From Streptomyces sp. TSRI0281 (lineage in GTDB: Bacteria; Actinomycetota; Actinomycetes; Streptomycetales; Streptomycetaceae): 64,000 nucleotides of DNA. Each line of letters begins with the position of its first letter. The first letter of the stretch is position 1. The notes under the pieces are model-generated. The model was not told the DNA's origin, searched no databases, and worked only from the letters and a program-made list of their open reading frames with translations. This document shows positions 51,056 to 60,482 of the stretch, piece by piece. A program made the translations under genes and the position numbers. Location of the stretch: the NCBI RefSeq assembly GCF_001905125.1, contig NZ_LWLE01000015.1, forward strand, positions 1 to 64,000, read 5' to 3'.

Positions 51056-52461
51056 CACCCACCGTCACCGGCGCCGGGGAGCTGCCCGACCGCGACCCGT
51101 ACGACGTCACCGTCATCGGCGGGGGAGTCGTCGGCACGGCGATCGCCCGCGAACTCGCCAAGTACCCGCTGCGCACCGCGCTCGTCGAGGCGTCCGACGA
51201 CATCGGCAACGGCACCTCCAAGGCCAACACGGCGATCCTGCACACCGGTTTCGACGCCGTCCCCGGATCGCTCGAAGCCGGGCTCGTACGCGAGGGACAG
51301 CGGCTCCTGGCCGAGTACGCCGCCGGCACCGGAATCCCCGTCGAACGCGTGGGCGCCCTGCTCGTCGCCTGGGACGACGAACAACGCGCCGTTCTGCCCG
51401 CCCTGTTGGCCAAGGCCGAACGCAACGGCTATCACGCGGCACGCCTCCTGGACGCCGACGAACTGTACGACCGGGAACCGCATCTGGGGCCGGGCGCGCT
51501 CGGTGCCCTCGAAGTCCCCGACGAGAGCGTCATCTGCCCCTGGACGACCCCTCTCGCGTACGCCACCCAAGCCGTCCTGGCCGGAGTCCATCTGCACCTC
51601 GACTGCCGGGTGCTGCACATCGACACCGGCCCCGACACGCACACCCTCACCACCTCGCGCGGCCCGCTGCGCACCCGCTACCTCGTCAACGCCGCAGGGC
51701 TGTACGCCGACGAGATCGACCGGCACCTGGGCCACGACACCTTCACCGTGACGCCCCGCCGGGGCCAGCTCATGGTCTTCGACAAGCTCGCCCGCGACCT
51801 CGTGCGCCACATCCTGCTGCCCGTGCCCACCGCCGCGGGCAAGGGAGTTCTGGTGGCACCCACGGTGTTCGGCAATGTGCTGCTCGGCCCCACCTCCGAG
51901 GACCTCGGCGACAAGTCCGACACCGCCTCCACCGCGGACGGCCTCCACTTCCTCCGGGAGAAGGGCCGGCGCATCCTGCCCGAGCTGCTCGACGAGGAGG
52001 TCACGGCCGTCTACGCCGGACTGCGGGCCGCCACCGGGCAGGAGGACTACCGGATCCAGGACCACCCGGCCCAGCGGTACGTCACCGTCGGCGGCATCCG
52101 GTCCACCGGGCTCACCGCCTCCCTGGCCATCGGCGCCCATGTCACCGGGCTCCTCACCAGGACCGGCCTGAAGCTCGGCACGGCGCGCGAACTCCCCGGG
52201 ATCACCATGCCCAACCTCGGCGAAGCGTCTCCCCGGCCCTACCTGCGAGCCGACCTGATCGACCGGGACCCGGCGTACGGAACCATCGTCTGCCACTGCG
52301 AACGCGTCACCCTGGGCGAGATCCGCGACGCGCTGAACGCCACCGTCCCGCCCCGTTCCCTGGACGGGCTGCGCCGCCGCACCCGCGCCCGGGGCGGCCG
52401 CTGCCAGGGCTTCTCCTGCGGGCCCGCGGTCCGCGCCCTGTTCGAGGAGGCCCGGCCATGA
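51052..52461 (+). CDS. FAD-dependent glycerol-3-phosphate-dehydrogenase-like oxidoreductase with [2Fe-2S] domain
   Basis: 469 residues. N-terminal FAD-binding VTVIGGGVVGTAIARELAKY and a DAO-type fold (ALVEASDDIGNGTSKANTAILHTGFD; AAGLYADEID). The C-terminal BFD-like domain has CHCERVTLGEIRDALN and GGRCQGFSC cysteines for a [2Fe-2S] cluster. This architecture matches GlpA-like proteins in clusters with a kinase and a second flavoprotein. Oxidises the phosphorylated polyol. ATG overlaps the kinase stop (ATGA), and its own stop overlaps the next gene the same way. Confidence 0.87.
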   Translation: MTPTVTGAGELPDRDPYDVTVIGGGVVGTAIARELAKYPLRTALVEASDDIGNGTSKANTAILHTGFDAVPGSLEAGLVREGQRLLAEYAAGTGIPVERVGALLVAWDDEQRAVLPALLAKAERNGYHAARLLDADELYDREPHLGPGALGALEVPDESVICPWTTPLAYATQAVLAGVHLHLDCRVLHIDTGPDTHTLTTSRGPLRTRYLVNAAGLYADEIDRHLGHDTFTVTPRRGQLMVFDKLARDLVRHILLPVPTAAGKGVLVAPTVFGNVLLGPTSEDLGDKSDTASTADGLHFLREKGRRILPELLDEEVTAVYAGLRAATGQEDYRIQDHPAQRYVTVGGIRSTGLTASLAIGAHVTGLLTRTGLKLGTARELPGITMPNLGEASPRPYLRADLIDRDPAYGTIVCHCERVTLGEIRDALNATVPPRSLDGLRRRTRARGGRCQGFSCGPAVRALFEEARP

Positions 52462-53708
52462 CCCGCGACGAACGCACCGTGGACGTCCTGATCGTCGGCG
52501 CGGGCCCGGCAGGTCTCGGCGCCGGGGCCGAACTCGCGGCATCGGGCGCCGGCCGGGTGGAGATCCTGGAACGTGAACTCGACGCGGGCGGCGTCCCGCG
52601 CCACTGCCGCCACGGAGGATTCGGGCGCCGGCCACGAGGTGGCGAGACGGGGGACGAGTACGCCCGGCGGTGCGTGGCGGCAGCCGTGCGCGCGGGGGCC
52701 ACCCTCCGTACCGGAGTCACCGTCACCGACTGGGCGGAGAACGCTCCCGCCGACGGGGCGCACACCCTGGAGATCACCGGACCCGCCGGACTGGAACGGA
52801 TCACCGCCCGCGCCGTCGTCCTCGCCACCGGCGCCCGCGAACGTCCGCGCAGCGCCCGCCTCGTCCCCGGCGGCAGGCCGTCGGGTGTCTACACCACCGG
52901 CGAACTCCAGCAGGCCGTCCATCTGTACCGCCAGCCGGTCGGCACCCGTGCGGTCGTCATCGGCAGCGAACCCGTCGGCCACGCCGCCGCCGACACCCTG
53001 CGCACGGCCGGGGCCGAGGTCGTCGCCATGGTCACCGACCAGCCACCGTCCCCGGCCGCCGGGCTCCTGCGGCCCCGAGGCCGCTTCCCGCTCCTCACCC
53101 GCGCCACCGTCACCGGGCTCACGGGCCGCACCGCGCTGACCGGAGTCACCCTGCGCCACGAGGACGGCCGCACCACCACCCTCCGCTGCGACACCGTGGT
53201 CTTCACCGGCGACTTCGTCCCCGACCACGAACTGGCCCGGCGCGCCGGTCTCACCCTCGACCGCGGCACCCGCGGCCCGGCGTACGACGCCGAGTACCGC
53301 ACCTCGCTGCCGGGAGTCTTCGCCGTGGGGAACCTGCTGCACGCCGTCGAAAAGGCCCGGGTCGCGTCGGCCGAGGGCCGAGCCGCGGCCGCCCCCGTAC
53401 TGCGCCATCTCGCCGGCGGCCCGCCGCCCGGACCGCGACCGGTAGCGCTTGCGGTCGACGCCCCGCTGCTGTGGATCGCGCCGAACCGGACCGGTCCGGC
53501 CGGGGCCCGCCCGCTGCGCGGCCGCTTCGTGCTGCGCACCGCGCGGCGGCTGGAGCGCCCCGTCCTCGTCGTCAGCCAGGACGGGCGTGAACTCGACCGG
53601 CAGCGGCTGCTGTTGCCCGAGGTGCCGGGCCGGGCGTTCCATCTGGGCGCCGGGTGGCTGGGGCGGGTCGATCCGCAGGGTTCCACCGTGCGGATCACCG
53701 CCGTCTGA
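52458..53708 (+). CDS. NAD(P)/FAD-dependent oxidoreductase partner
   Basis: 416 residues. Pyridine-nucleotide-disulphide-oxidoreductase fold: VDVLIVGAGPAGLGAGAELA at the start, the ARAVVLATGARERPR hinge, an NAD-binding RAVVIGSEPVGHAAADTL with altered glycines, and the FAD-anchoring YRTSLPGVFAVGNLLHAVEKA. No redox-active CxxC is present, so it transfers electrons rather than reducing disulphides. Relatives partner BFD-domain dehydrogenases (GlpB/HcnB-like role). Last gene of the three-gene operon. Confidence 0.85.
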   Translation: MTRDERTVDVLIVGAGPAGLGAGAELAASGAGRVEILERELDAGGVPRHCRHGGFGRRPRGGETGDEYARRCVAAAVRAGATLRTGVTVTDWAENAPADGAHTLEITGPAGLERITARAVVLATGARERPRSARLVPGGRPSGVYTTGELQQAVHLYRQPVGTRAVVIGSEPVGHAAADTLRTAGAEVVAMVTDQPPSPAAGLLRPRGRFPLLTRATVTGLTGRTALTGVTLRHEDGRTTTLRCDTVVFTGDFVPDHELARRAGLTLDRGTRGPAYDAEYRTSLPGVFAVGNLLHAVEKARVASAEGRAAAAPVLRHLAGGPPPGPRPVALAVDAPLLWIAPNRTGPAGARPLRGRFVLRTARRLERPVLVVSQDGRELDRQRLLLPEVPGRAFHLGAGWLGRVDPQGSTVRITAV

Positions 53709-53770
53709 GAGCCACCGGGCTCCTTCGCGCGGGCTCCCGCCCCGCAGGCCGGCCGGACCTCAGCCGTTCG

Positions 53771-54100
53771 TCAAGGGATCAGCAGCCAGTCGGCACCGAC
53801 GGCTGCCACCAGGCCCAGGCCCAGCAGCCAACTGCCCAGCCGGGTCCGCCCGTTCCTGCTCAGCTCGATCACGAGGCCGCACAGGATGAGCGCGAGCCCG
53901 TACACGCCGACGACCAGCACGGACGACCGGCTGGCGATGCGCAGGGCCAGAACGACGGCCATCGCCGCCATCCCCACCGAGGAGAGGACGATCCGCAACC
54001 GTCGTGCCTGACGCGGCGTCAGTCTCTTCTCGTCGGCTGCTGCGGCTATCGGGGCGTCCACGCCTTGGTCCTGTTCCTGGTCATGGTCAGAATTGCTCAT
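53771..54100 (-). CDS. Small three-helix membrane protein
   Basis: 109 residues. A charged N-terminus (Asp/Glu/Gln-rich, then RLTPRQARRLR) and three predicted membrane helices (IVLSSVGMAAMAVVLALRI, VLVVGVYGLALILCGLVIEL, LGSWLLGLGLVAAVGADWLLIP). No family recognised and no strong ribosome site before ATG 54100. Same strand as the DUF350 gene 73 bases upstream. Function unknown. Confidence 0.6.
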   Translation of the reverse strand: MSNSDHDQEQDQGVDAPIAAAADEKRLTPRQARRLRIVLSSVGMAAMAVVLALRIASRSSVLVVGVYGLALILCGLVIELSRNGRTRLGSWLLGLGLVAAVGADWLLIP

Positions 54101-54173
54101 GGAGCCGGATGGTAATGGCTGCGCGGCACGAGGGTCCCCGGACCCGGAGGATCACCCGTTCCCGGCGAAACGA

Positions 54174-54596
54174 TCAGGCGATGGACGCCGATACGACGGC
54201 CGACACCGCGAGGTTGCAGGACGCCGTCACCCAGACCGCCGGGTGCGGCTCGCGCTCGACGAGCGTGGCCCCCAGCTTCCCCGGGGTGACCAGGTCGACC
54301 ACCAGGAAGGCCACGGCCATCATCACCAGGCCGAGCACCCCGAACGCGGCGGTCGAGACCAGGCCCTTGCCGAAGTCCTCGTACGTCGTCCAGATGGAGG
54401 TGAACACGATGCCGCCGATGCCCAGCAGCGCCGAACTGAGCAGCACGGTCGCGTTGCGGTTGCGCTCCTCCCAGATCTGCCGGCCCAGCTTGCCCGGGGT
54501 CAGGGCGTCGATCAGGAATATGCCGAGCACGAGCAGTACGACGCCCAGGGCCCCGTAGGCGGTGGCGCGGCCGAGGCCGTTGATGATGTCGGTCAT
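54174..54596 (-). CDS. DUF350 membrane protein
   Basis: 140 residues, four membrane helices arranged as two similar halves: ATAYGALGVVLLVLGIFLIDALTPGKLG and AFGVLGLVMMAVAFLVVDLVTPGKLG repeat the TPGKLG motif characteristic of DUF350. GGAGA lies about nine bases before ATG 54596. DUF350 proteins accompany phage-shock or membrane-stress genes in other bacteria; none is evident here. Possibly co-transcribed with the small membrane protein downstream. Confidence 0.8.
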   Translation of the reverse strand: MTDIINGLGRATAYGALGVVLLVLGIFLIDALTPGKLGRQIWEERNRNATVLLSSALLGIGGIVFTSIWTTYEDFGKGLVSTAAFGVLGLVMMAVAFLVVDLVTPGKLGATLVEREPHPAVWVTASCNLAVSAVVSASIA

Positions 54597-54757
54597 CGAG
54601 AATCCGTCTCCAGGGCAAGCAGGCAGGCAGTCGGGAAGGGGGATCACGACGCACGTGATCGGCACGCGGTCAAGAAGAGGCAAAACCTATCGCACGCATG
54701 AACGCCCGACCGTTCGCCTGCCTGCCGCCTGCTCGTCGGCTCGTCCGACCGGCCGCC

Positions 54758-55258
54758 CTATGCCCGAAGTCGAGGCGCCTCAACCGCCGCATCGATATTT
54801 CCGGCCTTTGCCGTCGCTCCCGCGCCCGTCTCCACCCGGCCGGCCAGCTCCTCGGCCCAGCCGATGAGTGCGCCGACCCCGATGCCGTGCGGATCGATGC
54901 CCCGGAAGTCGCCGATCGCCGCCGCGCCCCGGCGCAGCAGCCGCGCCCCGCCGGTGGTGTTCCCACGGGCCGCGTGCGTCAGCCCGACCGCCAACTGTGC
55001 CAGCCCGCGCCACAGTTCCCGCTCCGCCTCGGGACCCGACTTCCAGGCGTCCTCGAACACCTCGTGCGCGTGGAAGGGCATCCCCGCGTCCAGCAGGCGC
55101 TGCGCCTCCCGCACGGTCTGGGCCGGGGCGCGCACCACGCCTTCCGGCTGCCGCTCCACCCCCGGAGTCCCGTAGGGCAGGGGGCGGCCCAGTCCGTCAC
55201 GAGGGCGCGCGTTGTGCGCCCGTCCCTCAGTGTCGCGGTCCCTGCGAGTCTCGTCCAC
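54758..55258 (-). CDS. DUF309 protein
   Basis: 166 residues from GTG 55258. The DUF309 helical signature is complete: LLDAGMPFHAHEVFEDAWKSGPEAERELWRGLAQLAVGLTHAARGN. The buried His/Glu pairs (HAHEVFE) may bind metal. The N-terminal 45 residues are basic and look disordered. GGAGA almost touches the GTG, so the start is tentative. Divergent from the AAA/TPR gene. Biochemical role unknown for the family. Confidence 0.75.
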   Translation of the reverse strand: MDETRRDRDTEGRAHNARPRDGLGRPLPYGTPGVERQPEGVVRAPAQTVREAQRLLDAGMPFHAHEVFEDAWKSGPEAERELWRGLAQLAVGLTHAARGNTTGGARLLRRGAAAIGDFRGIDPHGIGVGALIGWAEELAGRVETGAGATAKAGNIDAAVEAPRLRA

Positions 55259-55366
55259 TCTCCGATTGTGCCCCGCACCTGCGGGGAATGGCGTGAACCC
55301 TGTCCGTGGGCACCCGCGCACGACTAGGCTCGACAGTCGTCAGTGCCACTTTGGGGAAGGGTGGGC

Positions 55367-58021
55367 ATGAAGCCGTCCCGGCCGTTGTACGAGCGTGAAC
55401 CGGAACTCGCCGCTGCCGCAGAAGCCGTGGACGCCCTGTGCGGCGCCCAGGCTGTCGGCGGGCTGCTGGTCTTCAGCGGTGAGGCGGGCATCGGCAAGAC
55501 GGCGCTGCTCGCCGAGATCCAGGCGCTTGCCGCCGACCGTTGCACCGTCTGGTCGGCACGCGGGGGTGAGACCGTGACCTCGGTGCCGTTCCACGTCGTG
55601 CGACAACTGCTGCAGCCCGCGTTCGACCAGTTCCCGGCCGACGAGACGCGGGCGCTGTTCGGCGACTGGTACGAGATCACGGCGCCCGCACTCGGTCTCG
55701 CCGAACCGGGCGGCTCGCAGCCCGACCCGCAGGGTGTCCGCGACGGCCTCGACTTCGTCGTCGCCAGGCTCGCCTCGCGCCTGAGCCACCGGCCCCTGCT
55801 GCTCGTCGTCGACGACGCCCACTGGGCCGACGGCGAATCCCTCGCCTGGCTGGCCTCGTTCACCGCCCGCCTCGGCGAACTCCCGGTCCTGGTCGTCCAG
55901 GCGCACCGCCCGCAGGAACTGGCCGAGCGCAACGCGAACTACGCCGCCGACCGCGACGCGGAGCGCCATCCGGACGGCCACACCGCGCTGGTCCGGGTCG
56001 CGCTGCGCGCCCTCACCCCGGACGCCACCGCAGAACTGGCCCGCGCGGCCCTCGGCGAACACGCCGACGACCCGTTCTGCCGCGAGGTGTGGGCCGTCAC
56101 CGGCGGCAACCCGTACGAGGCCGTCGAACTGGTCGCCAAGGTCCAGGACCGCGAGCTCCCGCCGGTCGAGGAATCGGCCGGCACACTGCGTGAGCTGGGC
56201 GCGTCCGCCCGCGGCAGCGGACTCGTCGCCCGCCTCGAACGACTGGGCACCAACGCCAACCGCTTCGCCTGGGCCGCCGCCGTCCTGGGCACCGACATCT
56301 CCCAGGAGCTCGCGGCCACCCTCGCCGGAATGAGCCCGGCGGAGGCCGCCGACTGCACGGCACGGCTCCGCGACGCCCGTATCGTCAGCGGTTTCGACCC
56401 GCTGGAGTTCGTCCACCCGCTGATCGCCACCGCCGTCTACCGCTCGATCCCGCCGGCCACCCGCACGGCGATGCACGGACGGGCCGCCTGGGCCATCACC
56501 CGCGCCGGGCTCGGCGCCGCCGCGGCCTCCCGCCATCTGCTGGAGGTCCACCCGGACGACGACCAGGAACTGGTCGCCCAGCTCCGCGAAGCCGCGAGCC
56601 AGCACCTCGCGGTCGGTGCGCCGGAGGCCGCCAGGCGCTGTCTGGAACGCGCCCTGGAGGAGCCGCCCCGTCCGCAGGCACGGGCCGCGCTGCTGTACGA
56701 ACTGGGCTGCGCGACGCTGCTCAGTTCACCGCCCACCACGGTGCGGCACCTGGGCGCCGCCCTCGACATGCCGGGACTCGACGACGGTCTGCGGGTCGAC
56801 GCCACCTTCCGGCTCGCCGCGGCCCTCGCCCACAACAACCAACTGCGGGACGCGGCGCTCGCGCTGGCCGCCGAGGCGGCACGTACGGCTCCGGGACCCG
56901 GGCTGATGCGACTGCAGGCGGCGCATTTCCTCTGGGAGGGCATGCAGGCCACCGAGACCGACGGCCCGACCCGCTCGCGAAGGCTCGCCCGCAACGCCGA
57001 CCACCTGAAGGGCCGCGACAACGCGGAGCGGGCACTGCTCACCCTGCGGGCCTTTGACGCCATGCTGCGGGGCGAGAACGCGCAACTTGTCGTCGACCTC
57101 TGCGAACGCGCGCTGATCGACGGCAGTCCGGCGCGCGGGCTCGGCTGGACCGACTCCGAATGGGGCTTCGAACTCCCCACGATGGTCGGCATCGCCTACG
57201 CCTTCACCGATCAGCTGGACCGCGCCGAGAGCCTGTTCGGCGAGGCGGTGCGCGCCTTCGAGATCTCCGGCTGGAGCGGGGCGCACCTCGCCTTCGCCCA
57301 CACCCTGCTCGGCCTGGTGCACCGGCGGCGCGGCCGCCTCGCCGAGGCGGAAGGCTTCCTGCGCGAAGGGCTGCGCCTGGCCGATCGGGTCGGCAGCGGG
57401 CTCCCCGTCCACTGGGACGCCACCTGTCTGCTCATCGACACGCTGATCGCCCGCGGCCGTACGGTCGAGGCCCGCGAGATCGCCGACCGCTACAGCTTCG
57501 GCGCGCCCTACCCCAGCGCCATGGTGCTGCCCGACGCACCCTGCGTCCGGGGCCGCCTGCTCCTGGCCGAAGGCCGTACGAAGGAAGCCGTCGCCGAACT
57601 GGAGGCGGCGGGCGCGGCCCTGGAGCCGCGCGAACGCTTCAACGGAGTCTGGGCGCCCTGGGCGGGCGACCTCGCCCGTGCCCTGGCCGACGACGACCCA
57701 GTACGCGCGGCTCAGCTCGCGACCCGCGCCAGGGTGCACGCCGAACGCTTCGGCACGGACACCGCGATCGGCGAAGCCCTGCGCTGCGTCTCCCTCTTCG
57801 CGCCCCCGGAGGAGGCCACGCATCTGCTGGCCGAGTCGGTCCGCCATCTGGAGAAGACCTCCTCCGCCTACGAGCACGCACTGGCCCGGGTGGAGTACGG
57901 AATCGCGATCAGTTCGCACCGGGAGCTGTCGCGTGCGCAGAAACAGGCCATGGCCTGCGGAGCGGAAGGGCTCGCCGCCCGCGCCCAGCGAGCACGGGCG
58001 TCGATCCGCTCCTCGGAGTGA
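55367..58021 (+). CDS. AAA/TPR signalling protein related to LAL regulators but without LuxR domain
   Basis: 884 residues. Begins MKPSRPLYEREPELAAAAEAV with a STAND/AAA_16 ATPase: Walker A SGEAGIGKTALLAEI, Walker B LLLVVDDAHWADGESLAWL, and the TGGNPYEAVELV sensor region. From about 400 onward it is TPR-like helices (LEEPPRPQARAALLYELGCA, GRLAEAEGFLREGLRLADRVG). LAL-type regulators of this size end in a LuxR helix-turn-helix; here the protein stops at ARAQRARASIRSSE, so that domain is absent. The last 60 residues keep the family's pre-HTH helix. ATG 55367 follows GGGGAAGGG. It may act through protein partners or be a truncated regulator. Confidence 0.8.
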   Translation: MKPSRPLYEREPELAAAAEAVDALCGAQAVGGLLVFSGEAGIGKTALLAEIQALAADRCTVWSARGGETVTSVPFHVVRQLLQPAFDQFPADETRALFGDWYEITAPALGLAEPGGSQPDPQGVRDGLDFVVARLASRLSHRPLLLVVDDAHWADGESLAWLASFTARLGELPVLVVQAHRPQELAERNANYAADRDAERHPDGHTALVRVALRALTPDATAELARAALGEHADDPFCREVWAVTGGNPYEAVELVAKVQDRELPPVEESAGTLRELGASARGSGLVARLERLGTNANRFAWAAAVLGTDISQELAATLAGMSPAEAADCTARLRDARIVSGFDPLEFVHPLIATAVYRSIPPATRTAMHGRAAWAITRAGLGAAAASRHLLEVHPDDDQELVAQLREAASQHLAVGAPEAARRCLERALEEPPRPQARAALLYELGCATLLSSPPTTVRHLGAALDMPGLDDGLRVDATFRLAAALAHNNQLRDAALALAAEAARTAPGPGLMRLQAAHFLWEGMQATETDGPTRSRRLARNADHLKGRDNAERALLTLRAFDAMLRGENAQLVVDLCERALIDGSPARGLGWTDSEWGFELPTMVGIAYAFTDQLDRAESLFGEAVRAFEISGWSGAHLAFAHTLLGLVHRRRGRLAEAEGFLREGLRLADRVGSGLPVHWDATCLLIDTLIARGRTVEAREIADRYSFGAPYPSAMVLPDAPCVRGRLLLAEGRTKEAVAELEAAGAALEPRERFNGVWAPWAGDLARALADDDPVRAAQLATRARVHAERFGTDTAIGEALRCVSLFAPPEEATHLLAESVRHLEKTSSAYEHALARVEYGIAISSHRELSRAQKQAMACGAEGLAARAQRARASIRSSE

Positions 58022-58071
58022 GGTAATGTTTCTCTTGCGCGGCCACCCGGGGCAACCGGGAGGAAACGCAT

Positions 58072-58214
<143 letters not shown>

Positions 58215-58412
58215 ACGCCGGACGTGATCGGGGTCCGGTACGAGCTGGACACCTGGATCGCGACCCCGGTCCACCCCTGAGGGCTGTCCCGCCATCCCAG
58301 GCGCGCGCGGCAGGAGCCGGATCGGGGAGCCCGTAGGCCGGCTTTCGCCATCCCGGCGAGCGAGCCGGAACATCCACGATGCGCGGGATCGCCGGGGATG
58401 GCGGGAACGAGC

Positions 58413-59063
58413 TCAGGGCCGTCGGCCGCCGATCCCGAATGTGTCGTGGAACAGTGCCACGGTCGCGGCCACATCCGCGACGAACCGGGCGACCTGCTGC
58501 TGGGTCCGCTCGGTCCGCTCCTCCCGGCTCGCCGTCAGCGCGGCGGCCCGGCTGTCGAGTTCCGCTGTCCGTCGCTCCAGCCGCCCGCTGCCCCAGCGGG
58601 TACGGGCCCGTCCGGCCCGGCCCCGTAACTCATCGGCCCGGCGGGGCAGGCCCGCCAGCTCGGAGGCGTCGGACAGCGCGGTCTCCACAGCCTCGACGGC
58701 AGCCGTCTGGGCGCGGAACAGGGCCAGCCGCACCGGCCCCACCGCCAGCAGAAACGCGTCGCTCCCGATCCGGTGTCCCTGCGCCCAGGAGTCCCTCGCG
58801 ATCCGTACGTCCTGCTCGAAGGAGGCGATGTGCGGATTGCGGTTGTTCTCGAACGTCAGCCCCGTCCGCAGGATCCGGTCCGCCAGCTCGACATCGGGCG
58901 GAGTGGCGGCGACCGCTTCGGCGACCAGATCCCAGGTGTGTGATCCGGGCTGCAGGAGGTCGGCGAACGCCCGGACACAGCTCTCGTCCGCCAGCGCCGC
59001 CGGATCGTAGCCCTGCCGCCGTATGTCGGCGATCGCCGCTTCCAACAGTTCGGCCACAGACAT
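58413..59063 (-). CDS. Hypothetical protein with coiled-coil-like C-terminus
   Basis: 216 residues, soluble and mostly helical. The N-terminal half (SVAELLEAAIADIRRQGYDPAALADESCVRAFADLLQPG) is unassigned. The C-terminal half is Arg/Glu/Ala-rich with heptad-like spacing (DELRGRAGRARTRWGSGRLERRTAELDSRAAALTASREERTERTQQQ). ATG 59063 has GGAGG six bases upstream; TTG 59066 is adjacent. Not recognised. It lies between tRNA-Pro and the glycerol facilitator gene. Confidence 0.6.
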   Translation of the reverse strand: MSVAELLEAAIADIRRQGYDPAALADESCVRAFADLLQPGSHTWDLVAEAVAATPPDVELADRILRTGLTFENNRNPHIASFEQDVRIARDSWAQGHRIGSDAFLLAVGPVRLALFRAQTAAVEAVETALSDASELAGLPRRADELRGRAGRARTRWGSGRLERRTAELDSRAAALTASREERTERTQQQVARFVADVAATVALFHDTFGIGGRRP

Positions 59064-59227
59064 CAAGGTCCTCCAGGCGGGCTCTCGGGTGCCTCACGGG
59101 GGCGACGGTCGGCGAGCCTATCGGCCCTGGGGCGCGTTCGGCACTCCGCCCGCACCGCACCAATGGGCCTTGTGTGCCTGCCAGTTGCCACAAGACCGGC
59201 CCCCGCGACCGCCCGGGGATCCGGGCC

Positions 59228-59265
59228 GGTGCCTGTGCCGCCCGTCGACGGGCGGCACAGGCACC
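59228..59265. repeat. 38-base perfect palindrome in a 540-base gene-free region
   Basis: Half-site GGTGCCTGTGCCGCCCGTC is followed by its exact reverse complement, then TTTGAG. It lies in the gap (59067-59609) between two divergently read genes. It looks like a strong terminator, though no gene obviously ends there. Nothing else was recognised in the gap. Confidence 0.75.
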
Positions 59266-59609
59266 TTTGAGACTCGTCCCGCCTCGCACCGGAACCCGCA
59301 GCCGTCGTGCTGTCGGCCCCTCGTGGCCCGGCCGCCGCGCCGCGGCGCTCAGGACGGCCGGCGTTCTCACCCGACCGGGTCAGCGTCCTCACCGTCCGCT
59401 CCAAGGGCCGATTCGCCCCGTCCGAGCGGTCTGCCGACCGTTCGGCGCCCCGTGCCCCCGGCCGTTGAGGGTGGGGCGTCATGCTGGACCCGCGAACCCA
59501 GCCCTGGCATTCAGATCATCCCGATATGCCCTTTTCGGGTGGGCGTTTTAGCCTGCTGACACTGCTCGAATAGGTGACAGCCGGCTCCGTCGGCAGAGGG
59601 CGAGCTTCC

Positions 59610-60455
59610 ATGGCTGAGCAACGTAGAAAGTCCGGACTGGTCGGCGAGATGTCCGCCGAATTCGCGGGCACGATGATCCTCATCCTCTTCGGGTGCGGTG
59701 TCGTGGCCCAGGTGGTGGCGGGCGGAGCCCTGACCGATCCGCCGGGCGGGCTCGGGGACCACGACAGCATCGCCTGGGCGTGGGGGCTGGGTGTCACGCT
59801 GGGCGTCTATGTGGCGGCGCGGCTGAGCGGGGCCCACCTCAATCCCGCGGTGACCCTCTCGCTGGCTGCGTTCAGGGGGTTCCCGTGGAGCAAGGTGGCT
59901 CCCTACGCCCTGGCGCAGACGGCCGGTGCGTTCGTGGCCGCACTCCTCGTCCGCTGGAACTACAGCGAGGCGCTGGCGAAGGCCGACCCCGGACACACCA
60001 TCAAGACACAGACGGTGTTCTCCACACTGCCGGCCAACGGCAATCCGGCTCTGCCGGTCCATGAATGGGGTGCGTTCCGTGACCAGGTCATCGGCACCGC
60101 CATTCTGCTGCTGCTGATCATGGCCATCACGGACCTGTTGAACACCCCGCCCGGCTCGAACCTGGGCGCCTTCATCATCGGCCTGGTCGTGGTCGCGATC
60201 GGCATGGCCTGGGGTACCAACGCGGGTTACGCGATCAACCCCGCCCGTGACTTCGGCCCCCGGCTGGCGAGCTTCATCACCGGCTACGGCGGTGCGTGGC
60301 GGGATCAGTACGGGAACTTCTACTTCTGGGTGCCCATCGTGGGCCCGCTGGTCGGCGGTCTGCTCGGCGCGGGTCTCTACAAGGGCTTCGTCGGGCGGTT
60401 CCTGCCGTCCGCGGTACCCGAACCGCCGGGACGCGTCCCGGCATCCAAGGGCTGA
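59610..60455 (+). CDS. glpF: Glycerol facilitator (MIP/aquaglyceroporin)
   Basis: 281 residues, six membrane helices and both half-helix motifs: HLNPAV and AINPARDFGPR. The Asp after the second NPA (NPARD) marks glycerol-conducting members rather than water channels. Passive uptake of glycerol across the membrane for the kinase encoded 27 bases downstream. ATG 59610 has AGAGGG eleven bases upstream. The GylR-type regulator usually next to the main Streptomyces glycerol operon is absent, so this is probably the second glpFK locus. Confidence 0.93.
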   Translation: MAEQRRKSGLVGEMSAEFAGTMILILFGCGVVAQVVAGGALTDPPGGLGDHDSIAWAWGLGVTLGVYVAARLSGAHLNPAVTLSLAAFRGFPWSKVAPYALAQTAGAFVAALLVRWNYSEALAKADPGHTIKTQTVFSTLPANGNPALPVHEWGAFRDQVIGTAILLLLIMAITDLLNTPPGSNLGAFIIGLVVVAIGMAWGTNAGYAINPARDFGPRLASFITGYGGAWRDQYGNFYFWVPIVGPLVGGLLGAGLYKGFVGRFLPSAVPEPPGRVPASKG

Positions 60456-60482
60456 CCACACCGGCCGGAGAGGCGGTACATC

